Source: Pantoea sp. IMH (GTDB lineage: Bacteria > Pseudomonadota > Gammaproteobacteria > Enterobacterales > Enterobacteriaceae). Taken from it: 64,000 nt of DNA. The stretch is taken from positions 124,001 through 188,000 of the forward strand of contig NZ_JFGT01000005.1 of NCBI RefSeq assembly GCF_000599885.1, read 5' to 3'. The position numbers and the translations under genes were made by a program. A model generated the notes under the pieces. It did no database searches and was not told the DNA's origin. It saw only the letters and a list, made by a program, of their open reading frames with translations. Every line of letters starts with the position of its first letter. Positions within the stretch are counted from its first letter, which is position 1. Positions 36,272 through 48,772 of the stretch are shown piece after piece.

Positions 36272-38458
36272 ATGTCCGAGCTTACGGATCGTCAGCTTAT
36301 TAACGATTTACTTTCTGGTCACTATGCTGACCCCTTTTCGCTACTTGGGATGCATCAGACCGCAAACGGTCTGGAAGTCAGGGCGCTGCTGCCGGACGCC
36401 ACCGAAGTATGGGTGATTGAAACCAATACCGGACGTAAAGTGGCCCAGCTGGAATGCCTCGATTCCCGCGGCTTTTTTAACGGCGTGGTACCGCGCCGCA
36501 AAAACCTTTTTCGCTATCAGTTGGCCGTCACCTGGCATGGCCAGCAGAACCTGCTTGATGATGCCTACCGCTTTGGTCCCCTGCTGGCCGAAATGGACAG
36601 CTGGCTGCTCGCCGAGGGCACGCACCTGCGTCCCTATGAGACGATGGGCGCCCATGCCGATGTGATTGATGGCGTAATCGGTACGCGTTTCTCCGTCTGG
36701 GCACCGAATGCCCGGCGCGTGTCGGTGGTGGGCGATTTCAACTTCTGGGACGGCCGGCGTCATCCGATGCGATTCCGCCGCGAAATTGGCGTGTGGGAAC
36801 TGTTTGTACCCGGTGCGGTACAGGGGCAGCTCTATAAGTTTGAAATCATCGATGCCCAGGGCCAGCTGCGGCTGAAAGCGGACCCCTATGCCTATGAAGC
36901 GCAAATGCGACCGGCCAGCGCCTCCATGATCTGCGGTATTCCACCCAAAACAGAGATGACCGAAGCACGGAAACGCGCTAACGATTTTGATGCGCCTGTT
37001 TCCATTTATGAAGTGCACCTTGGCTCCTGGCGGCGGCATACGGACAATAACTTCTGGCTCAGCTACAAAGACCTGGCTGAGCAGCTGGTGCCTTACGCGA
37101 AGGAGATGGGCTTCACCCACCTCGAACTGATGCCGATCCATGAGCACCCTTTTGATGGCAGCTGGGGCTATCAGCCGACGGGCATGTATGCGCCAACGCG
37201 CCGTTTCGGGACGCGCGATGAATTCCGCAACTTTATCGCCGTGGCGCATGAAGCCGGGCTGAACGTGCTGCTCGACTGGGTTCCCGGCCATTTCCCTTCC
37301 GATGATTTTGCCCTGGCGAATTTTGACGGTACCCAGCTTTATGAGCATGGCGATCCCCGGGAAGGCTACCATCAGGACTGGAACACGCTGATTTATAATT
37401 TTGGCCGCCGCGAAGTCAGTAATTTTCTGGCGGGTAACGCGCTCTACTGGATGGAGCGGTTCGGCATTGACGGCCTGCGCGTGGATGCAGTGGCGTCGAT
37501 GATCTACCGCGATTACAGCCGTGCAGAAGGGGAATGGGTGCCAAACCACCTGGGCGGGCGGGAAAACCTCGAAGCGATTGCATTCCTGCGCTACACCAAC
37601 CGCACGCTCGGGAACGCCGCACCGGGCACCGTCACCATCGCGGAAGAATCGACGGACTTTCCTGGCGTATCGCGGCCACCGGAAATGGGGGGGCTGGGCT
37701 TCTGGTACAAATGGAATCTGGGCTGGATGCACGACACGCTGGATTACATGAAGCAGGACCCGATCTACCGGAAATACCATCACAGCAACATGACGTTCGG
37801 GATGGTCTATAACAATACCGAGAATTTTGTGCTGCCGCTGTCGCATGATGAGGTGGTTCACGGTAAACGCTCTATTCTTGACAGGATGCCCGGCGATGCC
37901 TGGCAGAAATTCGCTAATCTGCGCGCCTATTACGGCTGGATGTTTGGTTTTCCCGGCAAGAAGCTGCTGTTTATGGGCAATGAATTTGCCCAGGGCAGAG
38001 AGTGGAACCATGACGCGAGTCTGGACTGGCATCTGCTTGAAGGCGAGGACAACTGGCACAATGGTGTACAGCGTCTGGTCAAAGATCTTAACCACACCTA
38101 CCGCGCGATGCCGCCTCTTTACCAACTCGATTTCGATGAGATGGGCTTTGAGTGGCTGGTTGTGGACGATTTTGATAATTCCGTATTCGTCTTTGTGCGC
38201 CGCGACCGCGAAGGGAACGAGCTGATCGTTGCCAGTAACTTTACCCCGGTGACGCATCAAAGTTATCGCTTCGGCGTGCCGCAGGCGGGTCGCTGGCGCG
38301 AAGTGCTGAATACGGATTCCTGCCATTATCACGGCAGCAATACGGGTAATCATGGCGCGATCGACAGCGAAGCCATACCCAGCCATAACCGTGAACACTC
38401 ACTCAGTATGACGCTGCCGCCACTTGCAACGGTCTGGTTACTGAGGGAAGCATCATGA
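36272..38458 (+). CDS. glgB: 1,4-alpha-glucan branching enzyme GlgB
   Basis: Introduces alpha-1,6 branches into glycogen. 728 aa from the ATG at 36272 ([20 protein letters not shown]), the family start; the frame is open upstream, but the extra 49 residues are not conserved. N-terminal CBM48-type modules precede the GH13_9 barrel. Catalytic residues lie in [10 protein letters not shown] (Asp nucleophile), IAEESTDFP (Glu acid/base) and [10 protein letters not shown] (Asp). First gene of glgBXCAP, with an ATGA overlap to glgX. Confidence 0.97.
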   Translation: MSELTDRQLINDLLSGHYADPFSLLGMHQTANGLEVRALLPDATEVWVIETNTGRKVAQLECLDSRGFFNGVVPRRKNLFRYQLAVTWHGQQNLLDDAYRFGPLLAEMDSWLLAEGTHLRPYETMGAHADVIDGVIGTRFSVWAPNARRVSVVGDFNFWDGRRHPMRFRREIGVWELFVPGAVQGQLYKFEIIDAQGQLRLKADPYAYEAQMRPASASMICGIPPKTEMTEARKRANDFDAPVSIYEVHLGSWRRHTDNNFWLSYKDLAEQLVPYAKEMGFTHLELMPIHEHPFDGSWGYQPTGMYAPTRRFGTRDEFRNFIAVAHEAGLNVLLDWVPGHFPSDDFALANFDGTQLYEHGDPREGYHQDWNTLIYNFGRREVSNFLAGNALYWMERFGIDGLRVDAVASMIYRDYSRAEGEWVPNHLGGRENLEAIAFLRYTNRTLGNAAPGTVTIAEESTDFPGVSRPPEMGGLGFWYKWNLGWMHDTLDYMKQDPIYRKYHHSNMTFGMVYNNTENFVLPLSHDEVVHGKRSILDRMPGDAWQKFANLRAYYGWMFGFPGKKLLFMGNEFAQGREWNHDASLDWHLLEGEDNWHNGVQRLVKDLNHTYRAMPPLYQLDFDEMGFEWLVVDDFDNSVFVFVRRDREGNELIVASNFTPVTHQSYRFGVPQAGRWREVLNTDSCHYHGSNTGNHGAIDSEAIPSHNREHSLSMTLPPLATVWLLREAS

Positions 38459-40443
38459 GTCCCATACAGCCGGGAAAACCGACACCTTCCGGTGCGACCT
38501 ATGACGGAAAAGGCGTTAATTTTTCCCTCTTTTCCCGGCATGCGGAACGGGTAGAGCTCTGCCTGTTCGATCGGCACGGACAAGAAACCCGCATCGATCT
38601 CCCTGAGCGCAGCGGTGACATCTGGCACGGTTATCTGCGGGCGGCCAGGCCCGGGCAGCGCTACGGCTATCGGCTGCATGGTCCATGGCAGCCGGAACAG
38701 GGCCACCGCTTTAATCCCTATAAGCTGCTTCTCGATCCCTGCGCGCAGGAGATTGACGGCGAGGTGGCTGACGATCCCCGCTTTCAGTGCGGCGAAAAGG
38801 CGATGAATACCGACGATAGCGCGGATGTGGCACCTAAAAGCGTCGTGCTGGCTGACGATTTTGACTGGGAGGAGGATGAACCGCCGTGCGTCCCCTGGGG
38901 CGAGACGGTGATTTATGAGGCGCACGTGCGCGGGCTGACCCTGAATCATCCGGAAATCCCTGAAGCGATAAGAGGCACTTACGCTGCACTGGGCCATCCG
39001 GTAATGATCGCCTATTTCAAACAGCTCGGCATTACCAGCCTGGAACTGCTGCCTGTGGCTTACTTTGCGCACGAACCCCGGCTGCAACGGCTGGGCCTGG
39101 TGAACTACTGGGGCTATAACCCGCTGGCGCCTTATGCGCTCAGTAACCGTTATGCATCAGGCACCAGCGGCAATTCGCCACGCGCTGAATTTCAGCAGGC
39201 CGTAAAGGCGCTTCACGCCGCAGGCATTGAAGTGATCCTTGACGTGGTGTTTAACCACACGGCGGAGCTTGAAGAGAACAGCGGTCCAACCCTTTGCCAG
39301 CGCGGCGTGGATAACAAGAGTTATTACTGGCTGACTGAACAGGGGGATTATCAGAACTGGACCGGTTGTGGCAACACGCTGAACATCAGCGATCCCTGGG
39401 TGATGAACTGGACGCAGGAGTGCCTGCGCTACTGGGTCGAGGTGTGCCACGTTGACGGCTTCCGCTTCGATCTGGCAACAGTGCTGGGCCGATCGCCGGA
39501 GTACCGGCGTGACGCCGCACTCTTTCAGGCCATCAGTGCCGATCCCGTTCTGTCGCAGTGCAAAATGATTGCGGAACCCTGGGATATCGGCCCTGGCGGT
39601 TATCAGGTCGGCAATTTTCCATCGCCGTTCGCCGAATGGAACGATCACTTCCGTGACGTTATGCGGCGGTACTGGCTGCATGGCGATGTAAGCAACGGCG
39701 AGTTTGCCCGCCGCTTTGCCGCCTCCAGCGATCTGTTCCAGCCTTCAGAACGGCCACCATCCAGCACGATCAATCTGATCACGGCTCACGATGGCTTCAC
39801 TTTACGCGACGTGGTCAGTTTCAGTCAGAAACATAATGAAGCGAACGGTGAAGATAACCGGGACGGCAGCAACAGCAACTTCAGCCATAACCACGGCGTG
39901 GAAGGGCTGAACGCACCGCTGCTCGTGGCGGAACTGCGCCGTCGCAGCATGCACGCTTTGCTGACGACGCTACTGCTGGCGCAGGGAACGCCGATGCTGC
40001 TGGCGGGTGATGAGCACGGCCACAGCCAGCACGGTAATAACAACGCTTACTGTCAGGATAACGCGCTGACCTGGCTTGACTGGACGCATGGCGACAGTGG
40101 GCTTTTTACCTTTACGGCTGCCCTGATCCACCTGCGTAAGCAAATTCCGGCGCTACGGTCGGACTGCTGGTGGCAGGAAGGGGACGGGAATGTCGAATGG
40201 CTTGGCCAGAACGGCGAGCCGCTTAATGAGGAAGCGTGGCGACAGGGAGTGCACTGTCTGCAAATCCGGTTGTCCCGCCACTGGCTCCTTACCCTTAACG
40301 CCACCGAAGAAGTGCGCGATTTTGTGTTGCCTCAGGGGGAATGGCACGCCATCCCACCCTTCGCCGGGGATAACAACCCGATTCTGTTAGCTGTCTGGCA
40401 TGGGCCCGCCCACGGTGTGTGCGTGTTCCAGGAACAATCGTAA
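38455..40443 (+). CDS. glgX: Glycogen debranching enzyme GlgX
   Basis: Isoamylase-type enzyme that removes short (three- and four-glucose) branches left by GlgP. 662 aa, GH13_11: N-terminal CBM48 ([20 protein letters not shown]), then [12 protein letters not shown] (nucleophile Asp), IAEPWDIG (Glu) and TAHDGFTL (Asp). Translationally coupled to glgB. Confidence 0.97.
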   Translation: MSPIQPGKPTPSGATYDGKGVNFSLFSRHAERVELCLFDRHGQETRIDLPERSGDIWHGYLRAARPGQRYGYRLHGPWQPEQGHRFNPYKLLLDPCAQEIDGEVADDPRFQCGEKAMNTDDSADVAPKSVVLADDFDWEEDEPPCVPWGETVIYEAHVRGLTLNHPEIPEAIRGTYAALGHPVMIAYFKQLGITSLELLPVAYFAHEPRLQRLGLVNYWGYNPLAPYALSNRYASGTSGNSPRAEFQQAVKALHAAGIEVILDVVFNHTAELEENSGPTLCQRGVDNKSYYWLTEQGDYQNWTGCGNTLNISDPWVMNWTQECLRYWVEVCHVDGFRFDLATVLGRSPEYRRDAALFQAISADPVLSQCKMIAEPWDIGPGGYQVGNFPSPFAEWNDHFRDVMRRYWLHGDVSNGEFARRFAASSDLFQPSERPPSSTINLITAHDGFTLRDVVSFSQKHNEANGEDNRDGSNSNFSHNHGVEGLNAPLLVAELRRRSMHALLTTLLLAQGTPMLLAGDEHGHSQHGNNNAYCQDNALTWLDWTHGDSGLFTFTAALIHLRKQIPALRSDCWWQEGDGNVEWLGQNGEPLNEEAWRQGVHCLQIRLSRHWLLTLNATEEVRDFVLPQGEWHAIPPFAGDNNPILLAVWHGPAHGVCVFQEQS

Positions 40444-40455
40444 CAGGAGTCAGTC

Positions 40456-41745
40456 ATGGTCAAACAAGATAAGAACGACCCCCTGATGCTGGCAAGACAA
40501 TTGCCTTCACAAACGGTAGCCCTGATCCTGGCGGGCGGACGCGGCACGCGGTTACGGGATTTGACAGCCAAACGCGCCAAGCCTGCCGTCCATTTCGGCG
40601 GGAAATTTCGCATCATCGACTTTGCCCTGTCGAACTGTCTCAACTCCGGCATCCGCCGGATCGCGGTGATCACCCAGTATCAGTCCCATACGCTGGTACA
40701 GCATATCCAGCGCGGCTGGTCCTTCCTGAATGAGGAGATGAACGAATTTGTCGATCTTCTGCCCGCTCAGCAACGGCTCTCCACGGAACACTGGTATCGG
40801 GGAACCGCAGATGCCGTCACTCAGAACCTCGACATCATCCGCCGCTATCAGGCGAAATATGTCGTCATTCTGGCCGGGGATCATATCTATAAAATGGATT
40901 ACTCGCGAATGCTGCTGGATCACGTTGAAAACGGGGCAAAATGCACCATCGCCTGCCTGCCGGTTCCGGTGGGGGAAGCAACCGCCTTTGGCGTTATGGC
41001 GGTCAATGACGAGAACAAGGTGATCGATTTTCTCGAAAAACCCGCAGAGCCGCCGCATATGCCGGGTGATGAATCTCAGGCGCTGGCGAGTATGGGGATC
41101 TATGCGTTTGACGCAGAATATCTCTACCAGTTGCTGGAAGATGATTTGAAAAACCCCGAGTCGAACCACGATTTTGGCAAAGACATTCTTCCCCAAATCG
41201 TCGCTTCCCGGGAAGCGCTCGCACATTCGTTCAGTGATTCCTGCGTGCAGAGCGATGAGACGGCACCGCCATACTGGCGCGACGTTGGTACGCTGGAAGC
41301 TTACTGGAAAGCCAATCTGGATCTCGCCTCGGTAACGCCAGAGCTGGATATGTACGATCGTGAATGGCCGATACGGACCCATATGGAGCCGCTTCCACCG
41401 GCGAAGTTTGTGCAGGACCGTTCGGGCAGCCACGGCATGACCATGAACTCACTGGTTTCCGGCGGCTGCATTATTTCCGGTTCGGTGGTGGTCAACTCTG
41501 TGCTTTTTTCCCGCGTGCGGATTAATTCTTTCTGCAATATCGAATCCTCCGTTCTCTCGCCGGATGTGGTGGTGGGGCGCTCCTGTCGTCTGCGCCGCTG
41601 CGTGATTGACCGCGCCTGCGTGCTGCCGGAGGGCACGGTTATTGGAGAGAACCCCGATGATGACGCACGTCGGTTTTACCGTTCTGAGGAAGGAATTGTG
41701 CTGGCGACGCGAAGCATGCTGGCAAAGCTGGGCTGGCGAAGTTAA
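40456..41745 (+). CDS. glgC: Glucose-1-phosphate adenylyltransferase GlgC
   Basis: Makes ADP-glucose from ATP and glucose-1-phosphate, the control step of bacterial glycogen synthesis (activated by fructose-1,6-bisphosphate, inhibited by AMP in E. coli). 429 aa. Nucleotide loop [15 protein letters not shown] (about 25-39), WYRGTADAV, the allosteric-site Lys in [17 protein letters not shown], and a C-terminal left-handed beta-helix with [19 protein letters not shown] sequence before the ATG; in E. coli CsrA binds such GGA motifs in the glgC leader. Confidence 0.97.
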   Translation: MVKQDKNDPLMLARQLPSQTVALILAGGRGTRLRDLTAKRAKPAVHFGGKFRIIDFALSNCLNSGIRRIAVITQYQSHTLVQHIQRGWSFLNEEMNEFVDLLPAQQRLSTEHWYRGTADAVTQNLDIIRRYQAKYVVILAGDHIYKMDYSRMLLDHVENGAKCTIACLPVPVGEATAFGVMAVNDENKVIDFLEKPAEPPHMPGDESQALASMGIYAFDAEYLYQLLEDDLKNPESNHDFGKDILPQIVASREALAHSFSDSCVQSDETAPPYWRDVGTLEAYWKANLDLASVTPELDMYDREWPIRTHMEPLPPAKFVQDRSGSHGMTMNSLVSGGCIISGSVVVNSVLFSRVRINSFCNIESSVLSPDVVVGRSCRLRRCVIDRACVLPEGTVIGENPDDDARRFYRSEEGIVLATRSMLAKLGWRS

Positions 41746-41832
41746 GCACGTTTCATTTAAAAATTGTGGCAAGAAAAGGCAAAGGTATTTGATGCGGAGG
41801 AACGCGTCAGAACACAGTAAAAGGAGCCGATA

Positions 41833-43266
41833 ATGCAGGTTTTACATGTCTGTTCAGAAATTTTCCCGCTGCTTAAAACGGGCGGGCTTGCTGATGTTGT
41901 TGGAGCATTACCGGCCGCGCAGATTGCAGAGGGCATCGACACCCGAGTCCTGCTTCCAGGTTTTCCCGACCTGAAGAAAGGCGTTGCGGATACCCGGGTT
42001 GTGGCGAAATTACAAACGTTCGCGGGCCCTGTAGAACTGCTTTATGGTGAGTATGACGGGGTGGGTATTTATCTGATTGACGCACCGGAACTGTATGACA
42101 GGCCGGGAAGTCCTTATCACGATGAATCGCAGTACGCTTATACGGATAACTACCTGCGGTTTGCGCTGCTGGGCTGGATGGGATGTGAGATGGCCTGCGG
42201 AGCCGATCCGCACTGGCGGGCCGAAATTGTTCATGCGCATGACTGGCATGCCGGACTGGCGTGCGCCTATCTGGCGGCGAAAGGAAGACCGGCAAAATCC
42301 GTCTTTACCGTGCACAATCTGGCCTATCAGGGGCTGTTCTATGCGCATCACCTTGATGAGATTGAGCTGCCCTGGTCGTTCTTCGATATGCACGGTCTGG
42401 AGTTTTACAATCAGATCTCCTATCTCAAAGCGGGGCTGTTCTTCGCCGACCATATTACGGCGGTCAGCCCTACCTATGCGCGGGAGATCACTCAGCCTGA
42501 ATATGGCAACGGTATGGAGGAACTGCTCAAGCAGCGGCAGCTGGAAGGGCGGCTGACCGGCATCCTCAACGGCGTCGATCCCGCCATCTGGGATCCCGCC
42601 CACGACCTGCTTCTGACGGCGCGCTACAACCGTGATGTGCTGGATGCCAAGCTGGAAAACAAGCGACAGCTGCAGATTGCGATGGGCCTGAAAATTGATG
42701 ATAAGGTCCCGGTGTTTGCCGTGGTCAGCCGCCTGACGAAGCAGAAAGGGCTGGACCTGGTGCTGGAAGCGCTGCCAGGCCTGCTGGAACAGGGCGGACA
42801 GCTGGTGCTGCTCGGAGCGGGAGACGCGGTGCTTCAGCAGGGCTTCCTGGCCGCTGCGGCTGAATATCCGGGTCAGGTGGGTGTGCAGATCGGCTATCAC
42901 GAAGCCTTTTCGCATCGCATCATGGGAGGCGCCGATGTCATTATGGTGCCAAGCCGTTTTGAACCCTGCGGCCTGACGCAGCTCTATGGGCTGAAATATG
43001 GCACGTTGCCGCTGGTGCGGCGCACGGGCGGCCTGGCCGATACGGTCAATGACAGTTCGCTGGAGAACCTCGCCGACGGCATCGCCAGCGGATTTGTTTT
43101 TGAGGACAGTAACGCCTGGTCGCTGCTACGCGCGATTCGGCGTACTTTCGTACTCTGGTCCCGACCTTCACTGTGGCGCTATGTTCAGCGTCAGGCGATG
43201 GGGATGGATTTCAGCTGGAAGGTGGCCGCCGTCGCTTACCGCGATCTCTATCAACGTCTGTTGTAA
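41833..43266 (+). CDS. glgA: Glycogen synthase GlgA
   Basis: Transfers glucose from ADP-glucose to the growing glucan. 477 aa, GT5. N-terminal KTGGL motif (residues 15-19, [15 protein letters not shown]), C-terminal [19 protein letters not shown] with catalytic Glu, and the STGGL-like RTGGLADTV. 87 bp separate it from glgC, without a visible terminator. Confidence 0.97.
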   Translation: MQVLHVCSEIFPLLKTGGLADVVGALPAAQIAEGIDTRVLLPGFPDLKKGVADTRVVAKLQTFAGPVELLYGEYDGVGIYLIDAPELYDRPGSPYHDESQYAYTDNYLRFALLGWMGCEMACGADPHWRAEIVHAHDWHAGLACAYLAAKGRPAKSVFTVHNLAYQGLFYAHHLDEIELPWSFFDMHGLEFYNQISYLKAGLFFADHITAVSPTYAREITQPEYGNGMEELLKQRQLEGRLTGILNGVDPAIWDPAHDLLLTARYNRDVLDAKLENKRQLQIAMGLKIDDKVPVFAVVSRLTKQKGLDLVLEALPGLLEQGGQLVLLGAGDAVLQQGFLAAAAEYPGQVGVQIGYHEAFSHRIMGGADVIMVPSRFEPCGLTQLYGLKYGTLPLVRRTGGLADTVNDSSLENLADGIASGFVFEDSNAWSLLRAIRRTFVLWSRPSLWRYVQRQAMGMDFSWKVAAVAYRDLYQRLL

Positions 43267-43287
43267 TCAGGAAATGGGAAACTCATT

Positions 43288-45735
43288 ATGAAAGCGCCAT
43301 TCACCTATACCGCCCCGACGCTGAGCGTTGAGGCGTTAAAGCACTCCATCGCCTATAAGCTGATGTTTACAATTGGCAAGGATCCTTCCATTGCCAATAA
43401 ACATGAGTGGCTGAACGCAACGCTGCTGGCGGTACGCGATCGTATGGTCGAGCGCTGGCTGCGCTCCAGCCGCGCTCAGCTTTCACAAGATGTCCGGCAG
43501 GTCTATTACCTGTCGATGGAGTTTCTGGTAGGACGCACGCTCTCAAACGCCCTTCTCGCGATGGGCATCTACGATGATGCTCAGGCCGCGCTGGAAGAAA
43601 TGGGCTTCGATCTGGAAGAGCTGATTGAGGAAGAGAACGATCCCGGTCTGGGCAACGGCGGGTTGGGGCGTCTGGCCGCCTGTTTCCTGGATTCTCTGGC
43701 GACGCTGGGCCTGCCGGGACGGGGCTATGGCATCCGCTACGATTACGGCATGTTCAAGCAGAATATTGTGGATGGTCGTCAGGCGGAATCCCCCGATTAC
43801 TGGCTGGAATATGGCAACCCGTGGGAATTCCAGCGCCATAACACGCGTTATAAAGTCCGCTTCGGTGGCCGTATTCAGCTCGAAGGCAGCCGCGCCCGCT
43901 GGGTGGAAACGGAAGAAGTGCTGGCGATGGCCTACGATCAGATCATTCCCGGCTTTGATACCGATGCGACCAATACGCTGCGGCTGTGGGGCGCGCAGGC
44001 CAGTAATGAAATCAACCTGGGGAAATTTAATCAGGGCGATTACTTTGCGGCGGTTGAGGATAAAAACCACTCTGAAAACGTCTCCCGCGTGCTCTATCCG
44101 GATGATTCCACCTACTCGGGACGTGAGCTGCGCCTGCGTCAGGAATATTTCCTCGTTTCGGCAACCGTGCAGGATATCCTGCATCGCCACTGGGTTATGC
44201 ACCAGACGTATGACAATCTGGCCGATAAAATTGCCATTCACCTGAATGATACTCACCCGGTGCTGGCCATTCCGGAACTGATGCGTCTGTTAATCGATGA
44301 ACATAAGTATGGCTGGGATGACGCGTTCGAGGTGACCTGTCAGGTTTTTTCCTACACCAATCATACGCTGATGCAGGAAGCGCTGGAAACCTGGCCGGTG
44401 GATATGATCGGTAAGATCCTGCCACGTCATTTGCAGATCATCTTTGATATTAACGATTATTTCCTGAAAACAATCCAGGATTATTATCCCGATGACTGGG
44501 ATCTCCAGTCGCGTATTTCAATCATCGATGAGACGGATGGTCGCCGGATACGGATGGCCTGGCTGGCCGTGGTGGTCAGTCATAAAGTGAATGGCGTTTC
44601 TGAACTGCACTCCAATTTAATGGTGCAGTCGCTGTTTGCTGATTTCGCCGCACTTTTTCCGGGACGTTTTTGCAATAAAACCAACGGAGTGACGCCGCGC
44701 CGCTGGCTGGCGTTGGCCAATCCGTCGCTCTCCGGCGTGCTGGATGAGGCGATTGGCCGTAACTGGCGCACCGAGCTGAGTCAGCTTGATGAGCTGAAGC
44801 AGCACATTGATTATCCGAGTTTTTTGACAAAAATCCGCGATGCCAAGCTGCATAATAAAAAGCGGCTGGCCGAGCATATTGCTAAAAATATGGATATCGT
44901 TATCGATCCCAACGCCCTGTTTGACGTGCAGATTAAGCGTATCCATGAATACAAGCGGCAGCTGCTGAATGTGCTGCACATTATTACCCGTTACAACCGC
45001 ATTAAAGCCGATCCCGAAGCGAACTGGGTGCCAAGAGTCAATATTTTTGCCGGTAAAGCGGCATCGGCGTACTACATGGCGAAACACATCATTCACCTGA
45101 TCAACGATGTGGCGAAGATCATTAACAACGATCCTCAGGTCAAAAATAAACTCAAAGTGGTGTTTATCCCGAACTATGGCGTCAGCCTGGCGCAGATCAT
45201 CATCCCTGCCGCCGATCTGTCCGAACAGATTTCGCTGGCCGGAACGGAAGCGTCAGGCACCAGCAACATGAAGTTTGCGCTCAACGGGGCGCTAACGATC
45301 GGGACGCTTGACGGCGCGAATGTGGAAATGCGGGAACACGTGGGTGAGGAGAATATCTTTATCTTCGGTAATACCACGCCGGAAGTGGAGGCGCTGCGCG
45401 CCAGCGGCTACAGCCCTCATACCCTTTATCAGCAGGATGCTGAACTCCATCAGGCGCTGACCCAAATCGCAACCGGCGTGTTCAGCCCCGAGGAACCGGG
45501 TCGCTACCGGAATATCTTCGACTCGCTGGTACACCTGGGCGACCATTATCAGTTGCTGGCTGACTACCGTAGCTATGTGGACACGCAGGATAAGGTTGAC
45601 CAACTTTACCGCCGTCCGGAAGAGTGGACGCGCAAAGCGCTGCTCAATATCGCCAACATGGGGTATTTCTCCTCCGACCGTACCATTCAGGAGTACGCGG
45701 ATGAGATATGGGGAATCAAGCCCGTCCGGCTGTAG
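43288..45735 (+). CDS. glgP: Glycogen phosphorylase GlgP
   Basis: Releases glucose-1-phosphate from glycogen chain ends. 815 aa, GT35, full length. The pyridoxal-phosphate Lys lies in [35 protein letters not shown] and [11 protein letters not shown] are conserved. It is GlgP and not MalP by its position in the glg operon and its length. With malP apparently lost, this may be the only alpha-glucan phosphorylase encoded in the window. Confidence 0.97.
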   Translation: MKAPFTYTAPTLSVEALKHSIAYKLMFTIGKDPSIANKHEWLNATLLAVRDRMVERWLRSSRAQLSQDVRQVYYLSMEFLVGRTLSNALLAMGIYDDAQAALEEMGFDLEELIEEENDPGLGNGGLGRLAACFLDSLATLGLPGRGYGIRYDYGMFKQNIVDGRQAESPDYWLEYGNPWEFQRHNTRYKVRFGGRIQLEGSRARWVETEEVLAMAYDQIIPGFDTDATNTLRLWGAQASNEINLGKFNQGDYFAAVEDKNHSENVSRVLYPDDSTYSGRELRLRQEYFLVSATVQDILHRHWVMHQTYDNLADKIAIHLNDTHPVLAIPELMRLLIDEHKYGWDDAFEVTCQVFSYTNHTLMQEALETWPVDMIGKILPRHLQIIFDINDYFLKTIQDYYPDDWDLQSRISIIDETDGRRIRMAWLAVVVSHKVNGVSELHSNLMVQSLFADFAALFPGRFCNKTNGVTPRRWLALANPSLSGVLDEAIGRNWRTELSQLDELKQHIDYPSFLTKIRDAKLHNKKRLAEHIAKNMDIVIDPNALFDVQIKRIHEYKRQLLNVLHIITRYNRIKADPEANWVPRVNIFAGKAASAYYMAKHIIHLINDVAKIINNDPQVKNKLKVVFIPNYGVSLAQIIIPAADLSEQISLAGTEASGTSNMKFALNGALTIGTLDGANVEMREHVGEENIFIFGNTTPEVEALRASGYSPHTLYQQDAELHQALTQIATGVFSPEEPGRYRNIFDSLVHLGDHYQLLADYRSYVDTQDKVDQLYRRPEEWTRKALLNIANMGYFSSDRTIQEYADEIWGIKPVRL

Positions 45736-45746
45736 CGGCAGGCAAT

Positions 45747-45773
45747 AAAAAAGGGCGGTTATCCGCCCTTTTT
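45747..45773. terminator. Bidirectional terminator between glgP and glpD
   Basis: AAAAAGGGCGG / CCGCCCTTTTT stem with TTAT loop, located between the convergent stop codons. Confidence 0.93.
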
Positions 45774-45790
45774 ACTGTTCGCTCAACGGC

Positions 45791-47299
45791 TCAGGATGCC
45801 AGTGACAGTGCCGGTTTCTTCGCATGGTGCGCCAGCCACTCGCCGACGCGTGCACGCTGCTCCTCGTTGAGGAACATGCCCATCTTCGTCCGGCGCCACA
45901 GCGCGTCATCCGTCTGACGAACCCATTCATGGGCCACCAGATAGCGCAGCTCCGCCTCATAGAAATGGTGACCAAACAGCTCACCCAGATCCTCAAGGCT
46001 TTTCGCTTCGCTCAGAATCAGCTCTGTATTGCTGCCGTAGGTGCGGGCATAGTGACGCGCCATCGGCTCGGTGATAAACGGATAGCGGCGACGCAAGCTG
46101 GCGGCGTAATCTTCACGCGTACCGGCGATATCCCCCCCCGGCAACACGCAGGATTTGGTCCATGCCGGGCCGATGTTGGAATAGTAAGTCGACATTTTTT
46201 CCATCGCATGTTCCGCCAGCTTACGGTAAGTCGTCAGCTTGCCGCCAAACACCGACAGCAGAGGCGCCTGGCCGTTATCATCACGCACGTCCAGCGTGTA
46301 GTCGCGGGTGATTGCCTGTGGTGAATCGGATTCATCATCACATAGCGGACGCACGCCGGAATAAGTCCAGACGATATCTTGCTTGCTCAGCGTTTTCTTA
46401 AAGTGTGCGTTGAACACCTTCAGCAGATATTCCGTCTCATTGTCATCAATGTGGACGTTTTTAGGATCGCCTTTGTACTCAACGTCGGTGGTGCCGATAA
46501 TTGAAAATTCATCCATCCACGGAATAACGAAAACGATACGGTTATCTTCGTTTTGCAGGATATAAGCCTGCTTTTCCGTATGAACGCGCGGCACAACAAT
46601 ATGGCTGCCTTTGATCAACCGGATGCCGTATGGCGATTTCAGTTCAAGCCCTTCATCAAAAAGCTGTTTGACCCAGGGACCTGCCGCATTCACCAGACCT
46701 TTGGCACGCCAGGTGAAGGTTTTACCGGTATCGATATCTTCCGCTTCAACGGTCCACAGATTATTTTCACGCCAGGCGCGGGTAACTTTGGTGCGGGTAC
46801 GGACTTCGCCGCCGCGCTTTTCCACTTCCTGAGCGTTTAGCACCACCAGGCGGGCATCATCCACCCAGCAGTCTGAATATTCGAAACCGCGCGTAATTTC
46901 AGGCTTCAGCACGGAATCAGCGCCGAAATTCACCCCTTTGCTGCCCGGCAGGCTGGTACGTTTACCCAGGTGATCGTACATAAACAGACCGATGCGGATC
47001 ATCCAGGCCGGACGCAGGTGGGGGCGATGCGGCAGGCGGAATCGCATCGGAAAAGCGATATGCGGGGCCATTTTCAGCAGCACTTCGCGCTCCGCCAGGG
47101 CTTCACTCACCAGGCGAAATTCGTAATGCTCCAGGTAGCGCAGGCCACCGTGAATCAGTTTTGAACTGGCAGAAGAGGTCGCGCAGGCCAAATCTTGCGC
47201 TTCCAGCATCAGCACAGACAGGCCGCGTCCAGCAGCATCTGCCGCAATCCCGGCGCCGTTGATGCCGCCACCGATCACGATCAAGTCTTTGGTTTCCAC
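45791..47299 (-). CDS. glpD: Aerobic glycerol-3-phosphate dehydrogenase GlpD
   Basis: FAD enzyme at the inner membrane that oxidises glycerol-3-phosphate to dihydroxyacetone phosphate and reduces quinone. 502 aa. FAD-binding VIGGGINGAGIAADAAGRG (about residues 8-26), RYLEHYEFRLVSEAL and GGKLTTYRKLAEHAM are diagnostic. Divergent from glpE with GlpR operator sequence between them. Confidence 0.97.
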   Translation of the reverse strand: METKDLIVIGGGINGAGIAADAAGRGLSVLMLEAQDLACATSSASSKLIHGGLRYLEHYEFRLVSEALAEREVLLKMAPHIAFPMRFRLPHRPHLRPAWMIRIGLFMYDHLGKRTSLPGSKGVNFGADSVLKPEITRGFEYSDCWVDDARLVVLNAQEVEKRGGEVRTRTKVTRAWRENNLWTVEAEDIDTGKTFTWRAKGLVNAAGPWVKQLFDEGLELKSPYGIRLIKGSHIVVPRVHTEKQAYILQNEDNRIVFVIPWMDEFSIIGTTDVEYKGDPKNVHIDDNETEYLLKVFNAHFKKTLSKQDIVWTYSGVRPLCDDESDSPQAITRDYTLDVRDDNGQAPLLSVFGGKLTTYRKLAEHAMEKMSTYYSNIGPAWTKSCVLPGGDIAGTREDYAASLRRRYPFITEPMARHYARTYGSNTELILSEAKSLEDLGELFGHHFYEAELRYLVAHEWVRQTDDALWRRTKMGMFLNEEQRARVGEWLAHHAKKPALSLAS

Positions 47300-47332
47300 G
47301 TTATCTCCTCCGATGTTCGGAATAGTTCTTTA

Positions 47333-47350
47333 ATGTTCGTTTTCGAGCAT
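47333..47350. promoter_or_regulatory. GlpR operator upstream of glpD
   Basis: ATGTTCGTTTTCGAGCAT is a good palindromic match to the E. coli GlpR operator (ATGTTCGATAACGAACAT type). A second, weaker half-site ATGTTCGGAAT lies at 47313. Placed 34 bp before the glpD start, fitting repression of glpD by GlpR, which is encoded nearby. Confidence 0.8.
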
Positions 47351-47519
47351 AATAATAATCGGAAACCAACATTGATGCCAGCGTTAACGGAATAAAAACA
47401 TTTATGCGTGATATAGGTAACATTATTAGGGGCGTAAAAGCGGCTTAACCCTGCTTATTTCCGGGTTATTGTGGTCAGTTAACGCGTTACAATAGACTTT
47501 ATTTACCCGGAGAGCGGTT

Positions 47520-47846
47520 ATGGAACAATTTGAGTGCATCAGCGTGCAGCAGGCGCAGGAAGAACTGGCGCAAAACGGCGCGCTGATGGTGGATATACGC
47601 GATCCGCAGAGCTATGCGGCCGCCCATGCCAGCGGGGCTTTTCATCTGACGAATGATTCGCTGAAAGCCTTTATTGAACGCGCTGCGCCGGATGCGCCTG
47701 TTCTGGTGATGTGCTATCACGGCATCAGCAGTAAAAGTGCAGCTCAGTATCTGCTGACGCAAGGTTTTGGGCGCGTCTGTAGCGTGGACGGCGGGTTTGA
47801 AGCCTGGCAGTCAGCATTTCCACAGCAGGTTGAATCACTGGCGTAG
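47520..47846 (+). CDS. glpE: Thiosulfate sulfurtransferase GlpE
   Basis: Single-domain rhodanese moving sulfane sulfur from thiosulfate to cyanide or thioredoxin in vitro. 108 aa with the active-site Cys in [16 protein letters not shown] (about residue 64). First gene of glpEGR. Confidence 0.96.
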   Translation: MEQFECISVQQAQEELAQNGALMVDIRDPQSYAAAHASGAFHLTNDSLKAFIERAAPDAPVLVMCYHGISSKSAAQYLLTQGFGRVCSVDGGFEAWQSAFPQQVESLA

Positions 47847-47913
47847 CAGGCTGTCTTATTGATGGTGTAAAGCTGCCTTTCGGTAGCGTAAACAGGGAGT
47901 GCCAACGGCGATT

Positions 47914-48735
47914 ATGCGTATTACTGAATTTTCTAACCCCCGTATGGCGCAGGCCTTCGTGGACTACATGGCCACGCGCGGCATCATGCTCAGAATCGAA
48001 CATGATGAAGGCTACGTTCTCTGGCTGGATGATGATTCGAACGTCAATCTGGTCGAAAACGAACTTAACCAGTTTATCCGCGATCCTAACCATCCCCGCT
48101 ATCTGGCGGCAAGCTGGCAGGCGGGCAATACAGAAAGCGGCATCCGCTACCAGCCCTCATCGCTGATGGAGAATATCCGCCAGCGGGCGGGTCCGCTGAC
48201 GCTGTCGGTGATGGTTATCTGTGTTGCGGTATTTATCCTGATGCAGATCACCGGCTATCCGGTGGTGATGAGCTGGCTGGCCTGGCCGGATGTCGGCCAG
48301 CACTATCAGCTCTGGCGCTGGTTTACCCATGCATTTTTGCATTTTTCCCTTCTGCATATACTTTTCAACCTGCTCTGGTGGTGGTATCTCGGCGGCGCGG
48401 TAGAAAAGCGGTTGGGTTCCGGTAAGCTGTTTGTCATCATGCTGATTTCCGCGCTGCTCAGCGGCTGGATGCAGTCAAAATATAGCGGCGTGATGTTTGG
48501 CGGTCTGTCGGGCGCGGTTTATGCTCTGATGGGCTACGTCTGGCTGAGGGGCGAGCGGGACCCGGAAAGTGGGGTCTACCTTGAACGTGGTTTAATGGCT
48601 TTTGCCGTGGTCTGGCTGGTGGTGGGATATATGGACTGGTTTGGGCTCGCCATTGCCAATGCCGCGCATGTCACCGGCCTGCTGGTCGGGCTGGCCATGG
48701 CCCTCGTCGACAGCCGGCAGGCGAAGAGATCCTAA
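47914..48735 (+). CDS. glpG: Rhomboid intramembrane serine protease GlpG
   Basis: Inner-membrane protease that cuts single-pass membrane proteins. 273 aa from ATG 47914; a GTG at 47899 is an alternative. N-terminal cytoplasmic domain then six helices. Catalytic Ser in [13 protein letters not shown] and His in [27 protein letters not shown] is the rhomboid signature region. Confidence 0.95.
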   Translation: MRITEFSNPRMAQAFVDYMATRGIMLRIEHDEGYVLWLDDDSNVNLVENELNQFIRDPNHPRYLAASWQAGNTESGIRYQPSSLMENIRQRAGPLTLSVMVICVAVFILMQITGYPVVMSWLAWPDVGQHYQLWRWFTHAFLHFSLLHILFNLLWWWYLGGAVEKRLGSGKLFVIMLISALLSGWMQSKYSGVMFGGLSGAVYALMGYVWLRGERDPESGVYLERGLMAFAVVWLVVGYMDWFGLAIANAAHVTGLLVGLAMALVDSRQAKRS

Positions 48736-48772
48736 TGTTAAGTCGCGCGGATGCGGTCAACAGGAGAGTTTT

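Noticed and set aside
36341-38398. 685-codon open frame antisense to glgB
   Set aside because: It lies entirely within glgB on the opposite strand, codes an implausible His/Arg-rich sequence, and arises from G/C-biased third codon positions. Similar antisense frames occur in glgC (40552-41433), glgA (42010-42915) and tex (60061-60903).
43288-45735. Possible MalP rather than GlgP
   Set aside because: Sequence is collinear with GlgP at 815 aa and it is the last gene of the glgBXCAP operon.
45791-47299. Possible anaerobic GlpA instead of GlpD
   Set aside because: Length (502 aa), N-terminus and location next to glpEGR match aerobic GlpD; glpB and glpC partners are absent.
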